Of a stretch of DNA of 18,413 nucleotides, positions 12,979 to 18,413 are shown one piece after another. The notes beneath the pieces were generated by a model. That model made no database searches. It saw nothing but the letters and a program-made list of their open reading frames with translations, and was not told the origin of the DNA. The stretch comes from JAEZKC01 sp046538945 (GTDB lineage Bacteria; Fibrobacterota; Chitinivibrionia; Chitinivibrionales; Chitinispirillaceae): positions 1 through 18,413 of the forward strand of contig JBKHHW010000053.1 in the NCBI GenBank assembly GCA_046538945.1, given 5' to 3'. Each line of letters starts with the position of its first letter. Position 1 is the first letter of the stretch. The position numbers and the translations under genes were made by a program.

Positions 12979-14184
12979 ATGGAAGCTGCCGAAATTCTGG
13001 AACTTGTTCTTCTGGGTCTACTGATGACAGTGGGGTTCACGGTAGGTTCTTTCGGAGAGTACTTCAGAGTACCCCGGGTGGCGCTTTATGTTCTGGTCGG
13101 TGCTTTTTTCTCCCATGATCTTTTGGGCCGCTACATACCTGTCGAGACCGGTGCCTGGTCATCAATGCTTACCGATGTGGCATTGGGACTGATCGCTTTC
13201 ATTATCGGAGCAGAACTCAACTGGAAACGGCTCAGCCAAAAGAAAAAGAGCGTTTTCTGGGGAGTTTCAGGTCAGTCACTAGGGACGGTTCTGGTTGTGA
13301 CAATCGGAGTCTGGATCTACTCCATTCTGTTTCTTCAGGACATTATTCCGATTACGGTCACACTGGTTCTGGGTTCAATAGCTTCCGCCACTGCGCCAGC
13401 CGCCACTGTGGCGGTCATAGAAGAATACCGCACTCAGGGGCCGCTTACGACTATGCTGTTCGGTATTGTTGCCCTGGATGACGCGCTGGCCGTGATCTTT
13501 TTTTCAATCGCTTTAAGTCTTGGTACAGCTAGCGCGGATCTGGGAGCATTGGAAATTGCACTCTGGGAGATAATCGGTGCCATTCTTCTGGGGAGCACTC
13601 TGGGAATGATTCTGGGCTGGTATGCCAGAAGAATAGAAGAGGACGAACTGCGTCTGCCCATTGTGCTGGGGTTTGTATTTCTCACCATAGGTACGGCTCT
13701 GTATATCGAAGTGTCCTATCTGCTTGCCTGCATGGCGCTTGGATTTGTCTCCAAGCTTCTTTTCCGTCATAAAACCGAACAGTGGCTTCACCCTATGAAC
13801 GCCATCCGGGAATCGATTTTCCTGATCTTTTTCACTGTTGCGGGACTTCATTTCGAGCTGGATGTGTTCTACTCCTCTTTTGGATTCATTATTGGATATG
13901 TCTTTCTGCGTGGGTCGGGAAAGTATTTCGGCGCTTTTATCGGAACGAGAATCGGCGGTTCGCCTCCGACAGTGTACAGAAACATCGGGCTTGGTCTGAT
14001 GCCTCAGGCAGGAGTGGCGATCGGGCTGGCTTTGAGGGCGAGCGAGTCGGGAGTTTTGTCCGGTTATGACACCCTTGTTCTTAACCTCGTTTTAGGCTCT
14101 ACCATACTGTTCGAGTTGTTTTCACCGTCGCTGGCCAGAAAAGGATTGACCAACGCGGGTGAAATCGGCAGGAGAAACGAGTAG
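12979..14184 (+). CDS. CPA2-family cation/proton antiporter
   Basis: A 401-residue integral inner-membrane protein with about 11-13 hydrophobic segments throughout, of the monovalent cation:proton antiporter-2 family (Na+/H+ or K+/H+ exchange). Marks are the discontinuous-helix segment SIASATAPAATVAVIEEYRT (133-152) and VALDDALAVIFF with the Asp167-Asp168 pair that in electrogenic members carries ion and protons. LMPQAGVAIGLALRASESG lies near the end. It lacks the C-terminal TrkA-N domain of Kef channels. The ATG has AGG 5 nt upstream; weak, but the N-terminus MEAAEILELVLLGLLMTVGF fits a first membrane helix. A possible sigma-54 promoter lies at 12908-12923. The next gene, a sigma-54 activator, starts 178 bp later. 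The ion specificity cannot be read from the sequence. Confidence 0.94.
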   Translation: MEAAEILELVLLGLLMTVGFTVGSFGEYFRVPRVALYVLVGAFFSHDLLGRYIPVETGAWSSMLTDVALGLIAFIIGAELNWKRLSQKKKSVFWGVSGQSLGTVLVVTIGVWIYSILFLQDIIPITVTLVLGSIASATAPAATVAVIEEYRTQGPLTTMLFGIVALDDALAVIFFSIALSLGTASADLGALEIALWEIIGAILLGSTLGMILGWYARRIEEDELRLPIVLGFVFLTIGTALYIEVSYLLACMALGFVSKLLFRHKTEQWLHPMNAIRESIFLIFFTVAGLHFELDVFYSSFGFIIGYVFLRGSGKYFGAFIGTRIGGSPPTVYRNIGLGLMPQAGVAIGLALRASESGVLSGYDTLVLNLVLGSTILFELFSPSLARKGLTNAGEIGRRNE

Positions 14185-14362
14185 ATATTCGGCTTCTTAT
14201 CCCTTTATACAAAACACTCTACAATTATAACTACCCACATACGGACTTTCCATTACAAACCCGATTTTACCCCGAACCTTTACCAAACTCTCCGCATATG
14301 CGATTTTTCAGTGTAGAGCTCAAGGCAAGGTTTCAGGCGGCAAGGACAACGGACGGCAAAAA

Positions 14363-15688
14363 GTGAACAAAATTACCGATCTCAGGCAGGATATCATTCT
14401 CGACTCTATTGCAGATGGTGTTTTCACGGTCGACAGCGACTGGAACATTACCTCCTTCAACAGAGCGGCGGAAAAAATCACCGGAACATCCAGGCATGAG
14501 GCAATCGGGCGCAAGTGCTGGGAGGTTTTCCACGCCGAGGTCTGTGAGCGAAGCTGCCTTCTGAAAAAAACTCTGAAAACCAACCGTCCCTGCATAAACA
14601 AAACGGTTCAGATAGTGGATAAACGCGGAGTGAGCATCCCCATCAGCATATCAACCGCAATATTGAAGGATTCAAAGGGGAACGTGATCGGGGGTGTCGA
14701 GTCGTTCAGGGACCTGAGTGAAATTGAGGAGCTGCGAAAAGAGGTACTTGGAAGGTACTCTTTTTCGGATATAATCACCAAGGATCATTCTCTTCATGAC
14801 CTTTTCGCCACTCTTCCGGTAATCGCCCGCAGTAATTCACCGGTTCTCATTTTGGGCGAAAGCGGGACCGGAAAGGAGCTGCTCGCCAAAGCGATACACA
14901 ACCTGAGCCGCAAGACACAGGACCCGTTTGTGGCAGTGAACTGCGGCGCCCTTCCCGAAAATCTGCTGGAATCGGAACTGTTCGGCTACAAAAAAGGTGC
15001 ATTCACCGATGCCAAGACGGACAAGCCGGGCCGTTTCGACAGGGCAAGAAAAGGCACACTGTTCCTGGATGAAATCGGAGATCTTCCCAAGTCAACCCAG
15101 GTCAAGCTTCTCAGGGTACTTCAGGAGAAAGTCTATGAACCTCTGGGGTCGACCGAGCCGGTCAGGTCCGAGGCGCGCATCATAGCTGCGACAAACAGGA
15201 ATCTTGAGCAGATGGTGGAAAGCGGCGAGTTCAGGCAGGATCTTTATTACCGCATCAACGTGGTTCCCCTCACGCTTCCTCCGTTGCGGGAGAGATCCGG
15301 CGACATTCCTCTTCTGGTGGATCATTTCATGGCGCACTACAATTCTTTGTACACCAGGTCGGTTGAAAGGATTTCTCCCGAGGCCATGGGAATACTGCTT
15401 GAACACAGGTATCCGGGCAATATCCGTGAGCTGGAGAATATCCTTCAGCACGCATTTGTTCTCTGCCAGGGATCTGTCATAGAGCGAAGACATCTCCCCG
15501 GGTATCTGTTCCAGCCCAAAAGCAGAGTGAAAAGCGAAAGAGAGCAGACCTGGGAGGAGTTCGAGAAGAGGAGAATAGAGGAGGCGCTTGCCCGAAACAA
15601 GTACAATCGCACCTCTACCGCAAAAGAGCTGGGGATACATGTGGCGACTCTGTGGAGAAAGGTGAAGAAGTACGGTATCGATCAGTGA
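14363..15688 (+). CDS. Sigma-54-dependent regulator: Cys-bearing PAS, AAA+, Fis-type HTH
   Basis: A 441-residue bacterial enhancer-binding protein. An N-terminal PAS domain (about 8-120) has an unusual cysteine set: Cys52 (GRKCWEVF), Cys61 and Cys65 (EVCERSC), and Cys77 (RPCINK), suggesting redox, iron-sulfur or metal sensing. The AAA+ domain (about 135-370) has Walker A GESGTGKE (165-172), the sigma-54 contact loop as GAFTDA (212-217, where the classic loop is GAFTGA), Walker B TLFLDEIGD (232-240) and the arginine-finger region FRQDLYYRINV. The C-terminal Fis-type helix-turn-helix is NRTSTAKELGIHVATLWRKV. The start is GTG at 14363 with only a weak GGAC upstream; it fits the usual PAS start. 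It is the only sigma-54 activator in the window and the best local candidate for the promoters at 8592-8768 (inference). ORP loci in Desulfovibrio have a cognate activator of this class. Confidence 0.95.
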   Translation: MNKITDLRQDIILDSIADGVFTVDSDWNITSFNRAAEKITGTSRHEAIGRKCWEVFHAEVCERSCLLKKTLKTNRPCINKTVQIVDKRGVSIPISISTAILKDSKGNVIGGVESFRDLSEIEELRKEVLGRYSFSDIITKDHSLHDLFATLPVIARSNSPVLILGESGTGKELLAKAIHNLSRKTQDPFVAVNCGALPENLLESELFGYKKGAFTDAKTDKPGRFDRARKGTLFLDEIGDLPKSTQVKLLRVLQEKVYEPLGSTEPVRSEARIIAATNRNLEQMVESGEFRQDLYYRINVVPLTLPPLRERSGDIPLLVDHFMAHYNSLYTRSVERISPEAMGILLEHRYPGNIRELENILQHAFVLCQGSVIERRHLPGYLFQPKSRVKSEREQTWEEFEKRRIEEALARNKYNRTSTAKELGIHVATLWRKVKKYGIDQ

Positions 15689-15726
15689 AAATGCGCAACA
15701 ATAGAGTAGTATAAGGAATTCATACC

Positions 15727-16392
15727 ATGAAAAAAGCAGATGAAATCAAAGTGTTCATATCCAGTCGTGATTCAACCTGTGAGGAGTGCGGTTCCCAGCT
15801 GGGAAAACGAGCCTGGATCACCTTGAAAGAGAACGGGGCGGTTTGTCTGAATTGTGCGGATCTGGACCATCTTATCTTTCTTCCCTCCGGGGATCCGACT
15901 CTCACCAGACGGTCAAAGAAGAATTCCCGGCTGTGGGCTGTGGTCCTTAAGTGGAGCCGGGCCCGCAAGCGTTATGAACGTCAGGGGTTGCTGGTCGAGG
16001 AAAGTGCTCTTGACAAAGCTGAGGAGGAGTGTGAAGCCGACAGGGACAGGCGTGAGGAAAGGCGAATCCTGGCCGTACAAAGACGGGCTGAAATGGATGA
16101 GGTATACATAGAACAGTTTTCGAAACGTATCCGGGAGTTGTTTCCCGGCTGTCCCAAAGAAAGAGAAAAAACGATTGCTCAGCACGCTTGTCGCAAATAC
16201 AGCGGAAGAGTGGAACGCAGCTGCGCAGCCAGGGAGTTTGATGAAAATGCTGTCCGGCTGGCTGTACGGGCTCACATCAGGCATACCGAAACTCCCTACG
16301 ACGATCTGCTCATGCGCGGACACGAAAGGTGGGAAGCGCGTGAGATCACCCATTCGATAGTGGATGAGGTGATGGAAAAGTGGAGCAGATAG
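15727..16392 (+). CDS. DUF2293-domain protein with N-terminal zinc-ribbon-like motif
   Basis: A 221-residue protein in two parts. Residues 15-50 carry CEECG...CLNC (Cys18, Cys21, Cys40, Cys43), a CxxC-x18-CxxC zinc-ribbon-like set. Residues about 130-220 are DUF2293: FPGCPKEREKTIAQHACRKY, SGRVERS, AVRLAVRAHIRHTETPYDDL and the tail VDEVMEKWSR. Between them lies a highly charged Arg/Glu helix (about 85-128). The function of DUF2293 proteins is not known; the Cys set and basic helix hint at nucleic-acid or protein binding. AAGGA lies 9 nt before the ATG. It starts 38 bp after the sigma-54 activator, so it may share its transcript. The following 191 bp before hflK show no gene and no promoter I would commit to. 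Confidence 0.9.
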   Translation: MKKADEIKVFISSRDSTCEECGSQLGKRAWITLKENGAVCLNCADLDHLIFLPSGDPTLTRRSKKNSRLWAVVLKWSRARKRYERQGLLVEESALDKAEEECEADRDRREERRILAVQRRAEMDEVYIEQFSKRIRELFPGCPKEREKTIAQHACRKYSGRVERSCAAREFDENAVRLAVRAHIRHTETPYDDLLMRGHERWEAREITHSIVDEVMEKWSR

Positions 16393-16583
16393 ATACACTG
16401 TTTGAATAGTTGACTGTATTCGGCATGGATCGCACATAGTTTCGGTTTTATCTTTCATCATGTATATTTAATACAGATACGGTCGAAAAGGCCGGATGCA
16501 GTAAGTTACCTGCTCCCTTTCTCACCTTTTTCCAAACACAACCGACACCTCTTTACCAGACCAGCGTCTCGACAGGATCGCTT

Positions 16584-17612
16584 ATGCAAATGAATGATTT
16601 CATCAACAGATTTACCAGAAACGAGGACAATATGCAGTATTCCTCAGGAAACTCCGGTAATGCTAAAATGCCGCCTTTCCGCATAGGAAGCATAATCACC
16701 GTTGCACTGTCAGTTATGACAATCTATCTGGCAGTTTCTTCCGTTTATACCATAGACCCCGAGGAGGTGGGGGTGGTTCTCAGATTCGGGCGTTACATAC
16801 GAACCTCCACACCGGGTTTGAACTTCAAAATCCCTCTTGTCGAGTCGGTAAAGAAGGTTCCGGTCCGCCGTCAGCTCAAGGAGGAGTTCGGTTACAGAAC
16901 AGCGAAAGCGGATGTGAGAAGTGAATACAGGACGAATGAAAAAACTGAAGCTGAGGCACTGATGCTTACCGGGGATCTCAATTGTGCCGTAGTGGAGTGG
17001 ATAGTTCAGTACAAAATAAACGATCCTGTGAAGTACTTGTTCAATGTTAGAAATGTCAGATCGACTTTCAGGAATATGTGCGAAGGGATTATGCGGGAAA
17101 TCATTGGTGACCGGAGTGTTTCCGAGGTTCTGACGGTCGGTCGTGAGGAGGTCGGAAGTGAGGCCAGAAAGCGTCTTCAGCAGCTTTGCGACAGGTATGA
17201 GACCGGAATCCGCGTGAGCCTGGTTGTTCTCCAGGATGTGAACCCGCCTGACCCGGTGAAACCTTCTTATAACGAGGTCAACCAGTCTGAGCAGGAAAAG
17301 GACAGGATGATAAACGAGGCCAAGGCCGATTACAATCAGATTATTCCCAGGGCAAAGGGTGAGGCCGAGAGCACTGTAAGGGCCGCTGAGGGGTATGCTC
17401 TGGACAGAATAAACCGTGCTAAGGGAGATGCGGAACGTTTTGATCTGGTTTACAAGGAATACCGGCAGGCAAAGGATGTAACCAGAAGAAGGCTGTATCT
17501 GGAAACACTGACTGAAGTTCTTAAAAATGCTGAAAAGAAGATAATAGTTGATGAGGAACAGAAGGGAATGATTCCTCTGCTGCAGCTGGGAGAGAGAGGA
17601 TCAAGCAAATGA
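16584..17612 (+). CDS. hflK: HflK, membrane protease-regulating SPFH protein
   Basis: An SPFH/band-7 protein of 342 residues that with HflC forms the inner-membrane HflKC complex controlling the FtsH protease. There is one membrane segment (about 33-55, IGSIITVALSVMTIYLAVSS), then the SPFH domain beginning YTIDPEEVGVVLRFGRYIRT and PGLNFKIP, with the family's EADALMLTGD-like region as AEALMLTGDLN. A long helical part follows (about 225-300), including DVNPPDPVKPSYNEV and AKGEAESTVRAAEGYALDRINRA as typical HflK. The N-terminal Gly/Arg-rich tail of E. coli HflK is short here, explaining the smaller size. AGGA lies 6 nt before the ATG. Its stop overlaps the hflC start (ATGA), so they are translationally coupled. 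Confidence 0.96.
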   Translation: MQMNDFINRFTRNEDNMQYSSGNSGNAKMPPFRIGSIITVALSVMTIYLAVSSVYTIDPEEVGVVLRFGRYIRTSTPGLNFKIPLVESVKKVPVRRQLKEEFGYRTAKADVRSEYRTNEKTEAEALMLTGDLNCAVVEWIVQYKINDPVKYLFNVRNVRSTFRNMCEGIMREIIGDRSVSEVLTVGREEVGSEARKRLQQLCDRYETGIRVSLVVLQDVNPPDPVKPSYNEVNQSEQEKDRMINEAKADYNQIIPRAKGEAESTVRAAEGYALDRINRAKGDAERFDLVYKEYRQAKDVTRRRLYLETLTEVLKNAEKKIIVDEEQKGMIPLLQLGERGSSK

Positions 17613-18413
17613 ATAAACAGAAAACTCTACTTGGAATGTTGATACTGCTGGTTGCGGCCGCTGTTATTCTTCTTGTAAACGGAGTATATATAGTTGATGA
17701 AACCAATCAGGCGATAATCACTCAGTTTGGAAAACCTGTAGGAACGGCTGAAAAGGAACCCGGGCTTCACTTCAAAATACCTTTCGTGCAGAAGGTTCAC
17801 TTTTTTGAAATGCGGTGGCTTGAATGGGACGGGAATGCAAACCAGGTCCCGACTAAAGACAAGAAGTATATCTGGGTTGATGTGTACGCCAGGTGGAGAA
17901 TCAGTGATCCGCTGCTTTTCTTCCAGACTGTTCAGGATGAGCCGGGAGCCCAGACCCGTTTGGATGATATAATCGACGGTGAAACCAGAAACGCGATCGC
18001 GAACAACAGTCTGATAGAAATCGTGAGGACATCCAATCGGGCGTTGCGTTTTGAGGATCTGCCGTCTGAAATCATCGACACTTCTACTATAGAAAAAATT
18101 GAAATAGGACGTGAAAAGATCATAAACAGGATACAGCAGAAGGCTTCCAGGTTGGCACTGGATTACGGAATAGAAATCGTGGACGTCCGTCTGAAGAGGA
18201 TCAACTACAGTGACAGAGTGCAGCAGAAGGTGTTTGACAGAATGATTTCCGAGCGCCTGCGTATCGCTGAAAAGTACCGTTCAGAGGGTCAGGGGAAGAG
18301 TGCCGAAATCAGAGGACAGAAGGAAAAGGAACTGAAGAAGATCTCTTCCAAAGCCTATCGGAAAAGTCAGGAGATCATGGGTGTAGCCGATGCCCAGGCG
18401 GCTAAAATTTATG
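17609..18413 (+). CDS. hflC: HflC, partial (3' end cut off by the window)
   Basis: The partner SPFH protein of HflK; 268 codons are present with no stop before the window ends. The start ATG (17609-17611) overlaps the hflK stop as ATGA. A single N-terminal membrane segment (about 7-27, LLGMLILLVAAAVILLVNGV) is followed by YIVDETNQAIITQFGKP, PGLHFKIPFVQKVHFFEMR, the HflC-type DKKYIWVDVYARWRISDPLLF and NAIANNSL, and the helical part IVDVRLKRINYSDRVQQKVFDRM with SEGQGKSAEIRGQKE. All are typical of HflC. Only the last helical residues should be missing. Confidence 0.96.
   Translation, partial: MNKQKTLLGMLILLVAAAVILLVNGVYIVDETNQAIITQFGKPVGTAEKEPGLHFKIPFVQKVHFFEMRWLEWDGNANQVPTKDKKYIWVDVYARWRISDPLLFFQTVQDEPGAQTRLDDIIDGETRNAIANNSLIEIVRTSNRALRFEDLPSEIIDTSTIEKIEIGREKIINRIQQKASRLALDYGIEIVDVRLKRINYSDRVQQKVFDRMISERLRIAEKYRSEGQGKSAEIRGQKEKELKKISSKAYRKSQEIMGVADAQAAKIY

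Overview
The window looks like a chromosomal segment of a Gram-negative-type (diderm) bacterium, probably an anaerobe or facultative anaerobe. The evidence is an HflK/HflC pair, a sigma-54 enhancer-binding regulator, near-consensus sigma-54 promoters, and an Mrp plus dinitrogenase-cofactor-like gene set of the kind known from anaerobes (the ORP, 'orange protein', system of Desulfovibrio). No rRNA or marker gene fixes the phylum. KaiC and KaiB are present without KaiA, so this is not the cyanobacterial clock arrangement. No tRNA, rRNA, CRISPR array, insertion sequence or phage gene was seen.

Layout. Positions 1-477 hold no convincing gene. 478-4929 is a five-gene Kai cluster on the plus strand: kaiC, a kaiB with a histone-H1-like lysine-rich tail, a second kaiB, a PAS histidine kinase and a single-domain response regulator. 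After a 347-bp spacer comes uvrC (5277-7118), whose 3' end overlaps a convergent CBS-domain gene by 29 bp.

7605-10516 is an ORP-like locus. mrp (minus strand) diverges from two small dinitrogenase iron-molybdenum-cofactor family genes and a metallo-beta-lactamase-fold gene (plus strand). The divergent intergenic region carries two back-to-back sigma-54 promoter candidates, with two TTGC-N6-GCAA palindromes 30 bp apart between them. Three inverted repeats with the arm core GGAGGTGA...TCACCTCC, each with exactly 20 nt between the arms, lie in the gaps around these genes.

10526-12806 is a minus-strand stretch: a VanX-type D-Ala-D-Ala dipeptidase, an NADPH-dependent FMN reductase, a frameshifted MarR-family remnant and an unrecognised 164-residue gene. 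12979-18413 is plus strand: a CPA2 cation/proton antiporter with its own possible sigma-54 promoter, a PAS-AAA+-Fis sigma-54 activator with a cysteine-bearing PAS domain, a DUF2293 protein, hflK, and hflC cut off by the window edge.

How they may work together. The Kai cluster reads as a KaiA-less KaiC/KaiB timing or signalling module with its own two-component output. The PAS/Cys sigma-54 activator is the obvious local candidate to drive the divergent mrp and cofactor-protein promoters, possibly sensing redox or Fe-S status; this link is inference. The most unusual structures are the constant-spacer hairpins and the symmetric sigma-54 regulatory region between 8520 and 8810.
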